From positions 57,695,250 through 57,759,249 of the forward strand of contig CM054154.1 of NCBI GenBank assembly GCA_028751875.1: a stretch of DNA of 64,000 nt. Direction: 5' to 3'. Of the stretch, positions 33,308-45,040 are shown in pieces. The stretch is from Rapana venosa (taxonomy: Eukaryota; Mollusca; Gastropoda; Neogastropoda; Muricidae). Below the pieces are notes generated by a model, which was given only the letters and a program-made list of their open reading frames with translations, ran no database searches and was not told the origin of the DNA. Positions within the stretch are counted from its first letter, which is position 1, and every line of letters starts with the position of its first letter. The position numbers and the translations under genes are program-made.

Positions 33308-33886
33308 ATTCGTTCATATATTGGTACGTGTATGGGTGTCTGCACATGTGCATGTGTGTGTGAGTGCGCGCGTGCGTGCACGCGTAAATAATAAGTTTAT
33401 ATGTTGTTCCCAAATCTGTACGGATGTGATTGCTGGACGCTGACAAAAGACCTCGAAAGGAGACATGAAGCAGCAGAAATGTGGTATATCAAAAGAATTA
33501 TGAGAATATCATGGACTGAAAAGAAGTCAAACGAAGAAGTAATGGAAATGGCCGGGTACAAAAGATCCCTACTCAAAATCATCAGCAAAAGGCAACTACA
33601 TATTTTGGGGCACATAAACAGAGCTGATGGAATAGAAAAGCAAATATTGTGTGGAAAGATTTGTGGTACAAAAGACAGAGGAAGACAACGCACAAAATAC
33701 ACAGACAGTCTGAATAGCTACGCAACGAGGAAAGAATTCCCCAACAATGAACTCATCAGGAGAACTGACAACAGAGAGGAATGGAAGGCTATGATCACCG
33801 ATGTCTGCAACAGACCTGGCACATGAAGAAGAAGAAGTTGTTCCCAATCAATGGTTATTACAACATTGTATTCCTACATTGGTGTG

Positions 33887-33976
<90 letters not shown>

Positions 33977-34150
33977 GTGCGTGCGTGTGCGCGCGCGCGC
34001 ACGCTGTGCGCGTGTGTTGTGGAATTTTCATACCAATTTGAAATGTATTTTTCCTGTGTCTTTTGAGATAATTATAGTATCAAATTGCCTGCCAGTATTG
34101 TAATTGACCTTCATGCGATGATTAAAGTGTTTTTGACTTGACTTGACTTG
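33308..34150 (+). mobile_element. RTE-like LINE end inserted in the L2-like LINE
   Basis: A 5'-truncated insertion. It contains a C-terminal frame (33,401-33,826) with CDCWTLTKDLERRHEAAEMW, IKRIMRISWTEKKSNEE, ILGHINRADGIEKQILCGKI, and GRQRTKYTDSLNSY, ending in CNRPGT. A long (TG)n follows, then GC-alternating bases, and a 3' tail of TTGAC repeats at about 34,135-34,150. The pentamer ACTTC is found on both sides (33,303-33,307 and 34,151-34,155), a possible target-site duplication. The L2-like reading frame continues beyond it. Confidence 0.85.
33888..33974. repeat. (TG)n microsatellite
   Basis: About 43 TG units, followed by TG/CG alternation to about 34,015. It lies in the 3' region of the inserted LINE. 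The poly-cysteine/valine frames are artefacts. Confidence 0.97.
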
Positions 34151-35072
34151 ACTTCTTGCCTTGTCTGCAGCCTTTGACACTACTGACCACTCAATTCTCA
34201 TCTCTTACCTTCAAAATACGTTTGGTATTGCTGGCACAGCACTCACCTGGTTCAGTTCATACCTTACATACCGCTTCCAGACCGTTATTATGAGCAAAAG
34301 GCAATTAATGCCTTCCAAACTCGTATGTTGAGTCCTACAGGGATCAGTTCTGGGCCCTGTTTTCTTTACTCTCTACACTGCCACACTTTCAAACATAACA
34401 AACCACCATCAAATCGATCATCATTTCTTTGCTGATGATACTCAACTTCAATGCAGTGATACTTTTGAAAATCTGCCTTACCTCCTGACAAATATGTCCC
34501 ACTGCCTCCAAGGTATTAAAAACTGGATGATATAGAAAAGCTACAGTTAAATGTGGATAAAACTGAAGGCATGCTTATTGGGACCAAACATAAACGTTCC
34601 TCCATCTGAACAACTTTAATAGAATTTGGCAATACATCTGTCACTCTGTTCAGCTCTGTGAAATATATTGGTGTTGTTATCAAGAATACATTCTCGATGG
34701 AAAAAATTATCACCCAGAGCTGCCAGTCCCGCTATTATCAATTACAGCGTAAAAGTACACTTCGAAAGTATCTATCCACTGATGCAACTTCCAAGCTTGT
34801 CACATCTCTCATTTTTTCACGTTTAGACTACTGCAATTCTCTTCTGGCTGGTCTGCCAGCATCATCTATCCACTCGCTTCAACGCATACAAAACTCTACA
34901 GCTCAAATGGTCCTAAGAAAGAAACAAATTGAATACATCACTCCTCTCTTGCGATCTCTTCATTGGCTCCCTGTCTCAAAAAGAGTGAAATACAAGATGT
35001 TTACCCTATGTTTGAAATGTCTCCACAAATCTGCACCCACTTATCTCTGCAGCTGTCTTCACCTGTATACTA
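34151..35072 (+). mobile_element. L2-like LINE, 3' part of the split copy
   Basis: It resumes at [18 protein letters not shown] and runs on through VLQGSVLGPVFFTLYTA, HFFADDTQLQCSDT (catalytic ADD, about 34,425), a frameshift, then the frame 34,658-35,070 with MKYIGVVIKNTFSMEKII, SLIFSRLDYCNSLLAGL and ITPLLRSLHWLPVSKRVK. The similarity ends in LHLYT at about 35,072, where a different LINE begins. The last 70 or so residues and the tail are therefore missing. Confidence 0.85.
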
Positions 35073-36231
35073 CTATTTTAGGGCTGCAAAACCAGTTAAA
35101 TTCTTTAAAATATGAAGCTGATAGGTTGATCTGTCTGTTAACTTAGAAAGACGAATGTGATGGTTTTTCGAAAGGGAGGTCATCTTTCAGTGAGAGAGAA
35201 GTGGTTTTATGGTAATACTGAAATTAAAGTAAGAAACGTTTATAAAATTTAGGCATTACCTTCACAACAAAACTAAGTTTCAAAAATACATGGAGTCAAA
35301 GTTGCCAAAAAGGGAAAAGGTGAACTATGGAAATTCTAAGGTCTTTAAGGAAACTAACCTGCACTGATTTTTCAATTTTCTGGAAGCTTTTTGATTCTCA
35401 AATCGAGCCTATGCTAATGTATGGAGCAGATATTTGGGGATTATTTGTTAATAATGAAATGGAAAAAGTGCACACCTATGCAATGAAAAGATTCCTTTCA
35501 GTGCCATTACACTCGTCTAACAAAATGGTGTATGGTGAAACTGGCCGCTACCCTCTATGTATAAGATCACAAGTCAAGTGTATTAAGTATTGGTTAAAAT
35601 TAACTCAACTTCCTATGTCAAGATTGTGCAGACAAGCGTATGAGATGCTGTTGATCCAACTAGAAACAGGGAAACAGAACTAGACTTTTTTCGTTAAGCA
35701 ATCACTAACAACGCACGGATTTGGTATTGTGTGGATGTGCCAGTGAGTTGGATTTGAGCAAGGATTTTTGTGGGAATGTAAAGACAGAATGATAGCTTCC
35801 TACAAACAAGACTGGCATGCTTGCATAGAAGAATCAGAAAAGTATAACTGGTACTCTTCCTTTAAAAGTGTTTTTCAAACAGAAAAGTATGTTACAGTTG
35901 TAACACAGAAATGGCATAGGAGTAATCTTGCTCGATTCAGATTAAGAACTTTAGGCCTAAATGCCTGCAAAACATGATTTTCCACTAACACATCTGCACA
36001 GTCCCCATGCCCCATGTGTGGCGCACAGACTAAAGATGAAATGCATTTTTGTTTGATTGTAATTCGTGCGATAACATCCGTCAGAAATGCCTCATAGTTA
36101 GTGAAGAAATCTCAAGAATTAGAGATATAGTTAACATTTTCTTGATCAAAGATGAAGAATTTATTAAATCACTTTCAAAATTTATCTCCCTTGCTTTGGA
36201 CAGCAGAAAAAAGAAAACTGCAGCTAATTGA
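35073..36231 (+). pseudogene. Non-LTR retrotransposon C-terminal half, with CCHC-like motif
   Basis: Plus-strand pieces in order: SLKYEADRL; a KTNVMVFRKGGHLS-like block (in another frame, about 35,150); FSIFWKLFDSQIEPMLMYGA and DIWGL; KMVYGETGRYPL; WHACIEESEKYNWYSSFKSV; KWHRSNLARFRLRTLGLN; CPMCGAQTKDEMHFC; and IKSLSKFISLAL before a stop at 36,231. This is the thumb and tail of a LINE of the same broad type as the 18.8-22.2 kb one. Several single-base shifts break it. The reverse transcriptase palm is absent. Confidence 0.75.
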
Positions 36232-36372
36232 TATATCTTTTCAATGTAACACTATTTTGTTTTTCCTTTTTGTGGAATATGATTTCCATTGGCTAAATTG
36301 CCTTATTTGAATGTGAGGGTCGGGTGGTCGATTTGTCCTACACTGTTGCTGATTTGTAGGTAACAGGACACT

Positions 36373-37672
<1,300 letters not shown>

Positions 37673-37859
37673 AGTGTAAGCTTGTGATAATAATTAATGT
37701 ATGATAACAATCAGTGCATTCGGTTGAATATAGTTATTGTAGATGCCTTTTCCTCTTTCGGTTTTCATTATTTTCTTGTTGCAAAAAGCATATTGTTTAA
37801 ATTGTGTTTATACCGTGCTCCTTGCCAAAAAGACTGTATTGTTAATGACAATACATTAC

Positions 37860-38335
37860 TTTCAGTGTTCAGTGTTTCCTTCCTTCAGCTGCAGTGCATA
37901 CTTTGTGCTTCCAACATTGAGATTCAAGCGAACCACTGTTGGCCGTCGCTCTTTCTCTGTCTGTGGTCCATTCATCTGGAATGACCTTTCTCTGTTTCTT
38001 CGCCCAAAGCCTACATTGGATACTTTCAAATCCAGCCTCAAAACACATTTATTTCCTTGCTGAAATCTTTCCTTCCACATGATATATCCATACTCTTCAG
38101 CAGCCACCCCCATCTCCATCACCGTGTATAGGCATGCTGTACCCACGTGTGTGCGTGCGTACGTATGTGTGTGTGTTTATGTGTGTGTGCAATATTGGTA
38201 TCTTTTTATTTTATTTATGAATGATTACATAAGTGTAAATGATTTGAATGTAGGCGCTTCAATTTGTTTCTTTGCAAGATTCAGCGCTATATAAATTCCA
38301 TAGATAATAGTATTTATTATTGTTCTTATTATTAC
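37860..38335 (+). mobile_element. L2-like LINE 3' end
   Basis: The frame ending at 38,063 reads LRFKRTTVGRRSFSVCGPFI, WNDLSLFLRPKPTLDTF and KSSLKTHLFPC before a stop, matching the extreme C-terminus of the other L2-like copies. A short TG-rich 3' region (38,140-38,190) follows, then the tail with TTTGCAAGATTCAGCGCTAT and ATAAATTCCAT, and degenerate (ATT)n to about 38,335. Severely 5'-truncated. Confidence 0.8.
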
Positions 38336-38339
38336 ACAA

Positions 38340-38545
38340 AATCATTTAGCGCACGTAAAAGAACCCATGACAACAAGACAGTTGTCCCTGGAAAAATTCT
38401 GTAAAAAAAGCCGCTCTGATAGGGAAACAAATACAGTTGCAAACAGGAAAGAAATGATTGGCACTGCTGTTGTGACGACCTGTCCCCAGGAGCTCAACCC
38501 GAATTTCACAGAGAAATCTGCTGTGACTTAAGCAGTATACAAATA
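38340..38545 (+). mobile_element. SINE fragment (core and 3' part)
   Basis: Shares TTAGCGCACGTAAAAGAACC, a GACAGTTGTCCCTGG block, GATAGGGAAACAAATACAG, and the CCCGAATTTCACAGAGAAAT block with the full SINE at 7.5-8.0 kb (opposite strand). The tRNA-like head is missing and the hairpin is degraded. Confidence 0.8.
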
Positions 38546-38555
38546 AAACAAACAA

Positions 38556-39180
38556 TACCACAAGACATGATAGATGCTAAAGTCGTCTCACTATACAAAA
38601 ACAAAGGTGACAGAGGTGAATACAATAATTATCGCAGCATATCCCTCCTCAGCATCGTTGGGAAAGTCTTTGCACCAGTAGTATTGAAGAGGCTCCAGGT
38701 ACTTGCAGAGCAAGTCTACCCTGAATCGCAGCGCGGTTTCTAAGCCAACAGATCCACTATAGACATGATCTTCTCTCTCAAACAGCTTCAGGAGAAATGT
38801 AGGGAGCAAAGGCAGCCACTCTTCGCTGCCTTTATAGACCTCACAGAAGCTTTTGATCTGGTCAGTAGGGATGGCCTCTTCAAGATCCTTCCCAACATTA
38901 GATGTACTCCCAAACTTTTCAGCATCATCAGATCCTTCCACGAAGGCATGAAAGGCACCGTTGTCTTTGACGGCTCAACATCAGCTGTCTTCAACATACG
39001 GAGTGGAGTGAAACAGGGTTGCGTCCTGGCTCCCACCCTGTTTGGAATCTTCTTTGTTGTGATGCTGAAACACGCCTTTGGTCCTGCAACTGAAGGCATC
39101 TACCTCTAAACCAGGTCAGGTGGAAAGCTCTTTAGCCTCTCCAGACTAAGAGCCAAGACTAAAGTCCAGCTGAGGGGCAA
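38556..39180 (+). pseudogene. Non-LTR reverse transcriptase fragment
   Basis: The plus strand reads MIDAKVVSLYKNKGDRGEYN, ISLLSIVGKVFAPVVLKRLQ, YPESQRGF then a stop, STIDMIFSLKQLQEKC, FAAFIDLTEAFDLVSRDGLF (first catalytic aspartate) and IRSGVKQGCVLAPTLFGIFF. It ends after LSRLRAKTKVQLR, before the ADD block would occur. The frame 38,765-39,109 is clean. This type is common in RTE-like and related LINEs. Missing ends imply truncation on both sides. Confidence 0.85.
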
Positions 39181-39600
39181 CAGAATACAGGGCTTTGCAT
39201 TAATAAAATGGCGCACAGTATAATAGAATAATTACTGCACAATAGAGTACTGCTGTGCAATAGAACATTGAGCACATTGAACATGGCCTATTTCTATGAT
39301 TTTGATACGAAATGAATTCATCTGGTAGTGGTAAACCATGGCGTGACTAGCTACTTGGACCTGCACTTAGCTATGTTTTGAAAATAAGATGAATAATGAT
39401 AAGTAAAAGTTAACACATAGTGAAGTATATATGTCGGCACATACTGTATAGTTCGACGGAATTTACATCTTCAACGCATGTATAATTGTATCATGTATTG
39501 TACTGTTCAGAGGCTGCTTAATGGTGAAGTGGAAGAAGGCTACCCTGTTGGTGTTAGTGGTTGTGTGGACGGAAATGCCATGGGATCAGTGCGTGTGTTG
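39181..39600. other. Unassigned region
   Basis: No coding pattern or recognised repeat, apart from locally repeated words such as ACAATAGA near 39,240-39,265. Confidence 0.4.
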
Positions 39601-39825
39601 TATAAAATTATTTAGCACACTAAAAGAACCCACGGCAACAAGAGAGTTGTCATTGGCAAAATTTTGTAGAAAAAAGACACTCTGATACGGAAACAATTTC
39701 AGTTGCAGACAGAAAAAGAATATATGAAGGGTGGCGCTGCTCTTGAGGCAACACACTCTCCCTGGGGAGAGCAGTCCGAATTTTAACAGATAAATCTGTC
39801 GTGACTTAAAGTGTTATGAAAATGA
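39601..39825 (+). mobile_element. SINE fragment (core and hairpin)
   Basis: Carries CACGGCAACAAGAGAGTTGT, CTCTGATACGGAAACAATTT, GGGTGGCGCTGCTC, the CTCCCTGGGGAG hairpin and CCGAATTTTAACAGATAAAT, matching the full SINE. No tRNA-like head and no LINE tail. Confidence 0.85.
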
Positions 39826-40950
39826 AATGAAATCCCCATGTGAGAAAAAGGAAGGGAAAATAGGCAGAGATAAAGCAAGTGTATGTGTCTTTGGTATAAA
39901 TTAGTCAACAATTTAAGTGATGATGTTAACAGTTCATCTTCATGATACAAAGGATGCTGATATATTTATTCAGATATCATGCCAATGTCATCGTCCTTTA
40001 TAGTATTGCATGATTCAATGAAAATTACATTCTTGAAATCTTTACTGTGTGTTCAGACACTGAATACAAACAGAGTTCTAAAATTCACATTACTTCATTT
40101 ACACTTATACTGTTATAGAAATATCCATACTATTAATGTGATGATATGGTTGCCACAATAACCTCTGGCATTTCCAGTTTATGTGCTGCACACATTGTTG
40201 GTTTAACAGTGGAAAGTGTTTCAAGGATGATGTAATGCATATATTATTTATCTCATGAGGACGGGATAACTCAGTGTTCTGCCTCGCCATCCATGAACAA
40301 TTTTGCAGGGGCTGCCTTTCGTTCAAAGATCAGTCATGCTTATAGTGTCACCGTTAAACAACTCTTTATTGGTACAGACATATGTGAAACTGAAGAGAAG
40401 TTTAATATACACTAAACGTGACGTGTAGAGAGCAATACAATATGCAAATACAAGTAGCATCACTCACAGGTGACTGTGACAAGCACCAATAGGAGAACAT
40501 CCTTAAAATGTTCAGGGCTTCTAATCTCAGTGCTACTGCATCATTATGATGTTCATGCATAACAAATAAAGAAAGGTAATCAATCTTTAAACGCACCACC
40601 TTGTTTATCTATAATGAGTGGAAGCGTGCATGTAGCATGATATCGAAAATGGTAGGCCTGCTAAACTGGAAGATGTCTACTGCTAACACAAACCAAATGG
40701 GAACAATTAATTATCGTTCACTACTGTGTTAAATCATTGACAGACATGATGAACCGATGAATAAACAATGGATTTATGACCATGCAAGCAACTTACAAAG
40801 TGGGGGGACTTCAGGGATTGGTATTTGACAACGTGACAATCACAAAGACGTCTTGCCAACATGAAGACAAAGAAACAGGCACAATTGCAAAATGTCTTAA
40901 GAAAAGAGATTAGTCAAAGCATTGGTAAAACAACAAAAATACCTCTCGTT
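39826..40950. other. Unassigned region
   Basis: About 1.1 kb of AT-rich sequence with no supported gene, RNA or mobile element. It could be genuine single-copy spacer. Confidence 0.4.
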
Positions 40951-40959
40951 CCAGAACAG

Positions 40960-41285
40960 TCAGAGCACTCTGTTTCCTCAGCTAAGGTTAAGCAGTATCG
41001 ATAGTGGTTACCACTTTGGATGGGTGACCGTTTGTGCATCTTGGCTTCAGTACAGTCCCCCAGTTCACCCATCTTTGATTTGTTTTTGTAAGATATAGCG
41101 CTGTATAAATTCCATGTATTATTATTAAATGGGTACCTGGTTCTTTAGGGTCAAGAAAGGCAAATTAGCGAAGGTGAGGAGATGGGCGTCGCCATCAATA
41201 TGCTGGCCCCTAGAGAAGCTGAGGTCTCTGACGCCTTGCTCCCCTACGACCACATAAGTTATGGGACACCTTTACCTTTACCTTG
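40960..41285 (+). mobile_element. 5S rRNA-derived SINE-like repeat
   Basis: Positions 40,981-41,030 match the internal control region of animal 5S rRNA: GTTAAGCA, a 21-base spacer (20 in 5S), then TTGGATGGGTGACCG. The RNA polymerase III promoter in 5S genes lies in this region. Downstream come GTAAGATATAGCGCTGTATA and AATTCCATGTATTATTATT, the same tail as the L2-like LINEs. A second module follows (GGGTACCTGG to GAGGTCTCTGACGCC), ending in ACCTTT repeats at about 41,268-41,283. It is not a 5S gene, because the 5' half and terminal stem are not preserved. Confidence 0.7.
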
Positions 41286-41394
41286 GATCACATCATGCCT
41301 AGATGAGATATTACCAATATATTGTTAATATCTATTCGTGATGTGATTCTATGACATGCACAATGAAAACAATTTGGAACACAGCTTTTTTTCA

Positions 41395-41470
41395 AAAGGT
41401 CAAGTCAAATTTTTCTTTCCAGATGGTACATTGAATAAGCAATGCATTTGTTCTTTTGTGGATAGGTGTG
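41395..41470 (-). mobile_element. Repeat-family 3' end with TTGAC-type tail
   Basis: GGTCAAGTCAAATTTTTCTT followed by CCAGATGGTACATTGAATAA and GCAATGCATTTG, nearly identical to 36,545-36,600. Both are oriented with the tail at the low-coordinate end. Confidence 0.6.
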
Positions 41471-41838
41471 CAACTTGGCATCGAGGCCTGATCAACAGCT
41501 AGCAAGGGCTGTACACCCCAAATATGGAAAATGCAGCAGATATAATGTTATCTGAAAAGTTCTTCACGTACTTCTTTCAGTCCTAGCAACTTTTTCACTA
41601 AGTGTTCTACTTCCACAGTCATGTCATGCACAGACGCCCTCTTGAAACAGCTGGCAGGCTGGACAGAAGATGCCAGCACCGCCCTAAGGATTGCAGACAA
41701 CAGAACACGCCACACTGATCAGTGGGTTACCCGTCACATCAGCTAGTCTGCATACACTATTAGCTGACAACTGGCTACATGACATGTGGAGTACATAATT
41801 ATTTCCGTAGTCTTTAGTGATCGACTATGACTCTGACT
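41471..41838. other. Unassigned segment ending the clean copy
   Basis: No recognised feature. Sequence quality drops immediately after its end, where the repeated block begins. Confidence 0.5.
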
Positions 41839-43165
41839 TGGAGCTTTTCCCTTCACTTCTTTTCCCTGTTTATTTTCTTTTTTTAAAAATTTGCTCAGCA
41901 AAATTCCTCGGAAAATTTGGGGACAAAAATCGCCAATACATTTTTTGGGGCCCCCGGGAAAAGTACTCGATGGGCCCCCTTTTGAAAACCGCCCCCCAAA
42001 TTCCCCACCCCTTAATTTTCTTTTTCCCCCATTGGGAGTTAGCAAGTATTTAAAGGGTCTTTGATCTGCAGATTCTTTAATTTCCCTTTGGGGAAGTTTA
42101 ATTAATTAACTGGGGTAAAGCATAGTAAATAAGTCTTAAATTTTAAACCGCCCTTTCCCCCTTTAAGTGTACCCCCCCTTTTTTGTAAGGGCGATAATTG
42201 GTTTTTGCAAATTTTGTAAAAAAAAGGGGGAAAATTTTCCAATAAAGGCTTAAACTATACCTGCAGAGCTCCCACACTTCTTTCACAGCGGTAGGTGCAA
42301 GCATCCCTTTGAAATTTTTGCTTTTTAATTTTTTTTTTTAAATTGCTTTTTTGGGTTTTTTTTTTTGGGCACCATCTTTACCCACTACAAACCCTAAATA
42401 TTTAGGGTTTCTCTCATCAATTGGCATTTTTTTTCAGCTTGAGATGCGGGTTTTTAGGGTGGTTACCTGTCAAACCCCCTTTTGGGGTTGTGTTTAGTGG
42501 CCCTCTAGAGTTTAAGGAAAATAAAATTTGTAAATAAAGTTTGCTTTTAAAAAGTTTTCAAAGCCAAAAGTCCAGTATTAACAGCATAATAAACAAAAGG
42601 GGGTTTTGGGGCTCCCAAATGGCATGGCCCCTTTTAAAAATTCAAAGTGCCCCACAAATGCTGTTTTTTTTCCCTATCCTTGCCCAGCCTTTTTCCCTTC
42701 CCAAATTACCCACTTTTCAAATCCGGAAGGGAAAAGTGCGGGTTTTCCCCCAAACAGGAAAGTAGTAAATCAAAAAAAGGGGGGGGGATTTTGTTTTTTG
42801 TTGCTGGGGTTTTTTAATCCCTTAAGCTTACTTTTAACTACAAAAAAGCCCCGGTTTAGTTCTTTTAGGACATGATGATTTAAAAACCAAAGTTTATTGG
42901 GACCTGAAACTTTGGTTCTATCTTTGAACCCAATGCTTTTTTAAAATATCCCCCTTTTTTTGAAAAGGAAAATTCTATTTGGGCGCATTTTTTTTCATTG
43001 TTTGATTCCCCAGTGTCCGGGTTTCACTAAACAGTATTTGTTTGCCCTAAATAAAATCCCTAGTTGGGAAAAAGGTGTTTCCTCTTTTGGATAAAGCCCA
43101 CTATTTTTCCCCATCATTTCTGAGAGTTTAAATTTGGGAAATTATGTTTTTTGGGCTCTTTTTCT
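41839..43165 (-). pseudogene. Gypsy pol, degraded copy
   Basis: Counterpart of 22,921-24,176. Phrases from the RNase H region (GCCAATACATTTTTTGGGGC on the plus strand) and from the reverse transcriptase are recognisable, but no catalytic motif is intact. Confidence 0.75.
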
Positions 43166-43860
43166 TTTAAAAATTAATAATAATAAAAATAATAAAAATA
43201 AAAATTTAAAATATGTGGAATTTATTTAGCCCCGGTTTCTTGTTAAAACCCAAACAAATCGAAGGCTTGCTTAAAAACCTTTACGCCCATAAAATTTTTA
43301 AAATTTATAATAAAATAACATATTTCAAATTTAAAACGCGTACCGCGCGGCGCAACACTCCCCACACACAAAACCCCAACCACCCCAAAAACAAAACCAC
43401 ACAAACACCCCACACACACACCGCAAAACCCCAACTTGGGTATGAAGGATGAATTTTAAAAAAATTTGGGGACTTTTTGGGGGGAAAAGTGTAAGGTAGG
43501 AAATTTAAGGTGTTTTGAGGCTCCGTTTTGAATTTTATCAAGTGAAGGTTTTTGGGCGAAGTGAAAGAGGGGGTCATTCCAGATGGCGGACCAGAAACAG
43601 AAAAAGTTCGACACCCAAACAGGGGTTTTTGTTTGAAAGGGGGTTTTTTCAAAATGAAAAAGTATTGCGGTTTTAAAACAAAGGGAACGGGATGGGGGTG
43701 TACAGGGGAAGACAGTTACAAAAAATTAAGATGGTGCGTTTTGTGGAGACATTTAAAAACAGGGGGTGTTGATTTTTTACTTCAGTCTTTGTGAGACGGG
43801 CAGCCGGGTGAAGGATCCCCAAAAGGGGAAAGGATTTATTCGGTTTTTTTTTCTTTTTTA
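43166..43860 (-). mobile_element. L2-like LINE 3' end, degraded copy
   Basis: Counterpart of 24,177-24,848, with a degenerate AAT array at about 43,175-43,215, a shortened CA tract and the C-terminal coding part. Confidence 0.75.
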
Positions 43861-45040
43861 ATAATTATTAAAAATAAATAAAAAAAAAAATTTTTTTAAA
43901 TAAACCAAAAAAATTTTGGAAATTTTAAAGCGAAAAATTTCCCCTTCCGAACAAATTTTCAAAATTTTGCCCCCCCCCTTTTTCATTTTCCCCCCCCAAA
44001 ATTAACAAACAAATTTTAATTCCCCTTTTTAATTCCCAAATGTGCACACACGCACACACACACACGACACACACACACCACCACAACACATACACACACA
44101 CACCACACACCACAGGTCCACCCCCCTGGCAGGGAAATGAATCTTGGCTGTTAAAGGCGGGGAAAAAACTATGAAAATGAGGCGGGGAGAGGAAAAAAAT
44201 CTTGGTTTGAAAAAAATTAGGGTTTTAAAGACTGGTTTTTAAAAGTGTCATAAAAAAGGTTTTTTGGCCCGGAGAGATAGGGGAGATTCATTCCATCCCC
44301 CAAGGACCAAAAATTGAGAAAGAGCAAAGGGGCCGATGGTGGTTTGGGTTAAATCTAGGTATTCGCAAGGACAAGGCGTCCGCAGCAGAGCGGAGGGAAC
44401 GAGAAGGAGTGTAAAAGTAAAGACTTTCACAGAGGTAGGGGGGGTGCTTTTTTTGGGGAGGAAATTTTTTAACAGAGGGTGCTGATCTTATATTTTTATT
44501 TCCCCTGGGGGCACGGCACCCATTTTGGAGAGATCGCAAAGGAGGGGCAACTGCTCAGCTTTTTCCCTTTTAAGGATTAAAAGAGCTGCAAATTTTTTGC
44601 ACCCCCTGAAGGGGTTTTGGATTGATGACCCCCGGCGAAGAAACAAAAGAGCCGAAACAGCCCAGACGTGAAAAAAATTTGAGAGACGAAACAACCTGGA
44701 TGCCGCATCCGGGGGACGGGCCCCCCCAAACTGCCCCAATATGCCCCCAATAAATGCGAAGGACTGGCAGGTCTGAGTGATGAACCTCGCACAGAGAATG
44801 CTGTCAAAATAAACCCCTAGATACTTTAAAGCAGTGGACAAAGGGAGGGCCCCATTGCCAAGTTTTTTTGAAGCTTTTGTATGGGAAGAGATTTTTTGTT
44901 TTTGGGCCCCTACAAGTTTGGGGCTTCAGTTTTTTTGCTTTTTGCTTTTTTTGTTCTGTTTTCACCCAAATTTTTTGGTTTATCTTGAAAGCGGGGGCCC
45001 ATTTTTGTAGGAGAAAGGGAAAATTTTCAGGATTTTTTTT
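43861..45040 (-). mobile_element. Nested L2-like LINE, degraded copy
   Basis: Counterpart of 24,849-25,947. The 257-codon frame of copy 1 is split into several short pieces (for example 44,288-44,539 and 44,488-44,841). Confidence 0.75.

Noticed and set aside
33781..34103. Cysteine/valine-rich frames
   Set aside because: Translation of a (TG)n microsatellite. The same pattern appears at 4.9, 5.2, 36.4, 53.2, 55.8 and 57.0 kb.
39979..40599. Short frames near 40 kb as host genes
   Set aside because: Only 60-73 codons, no motif, overlapping on both strands in AT-rich DNA.
40981..41030. Possible 5S rRNA gene
   Set aside because: Only the internal promoter region matches. The 5' half and closing stem are not preserved, no terminator T run follows at the right place, and a LINE-type tail is attached.
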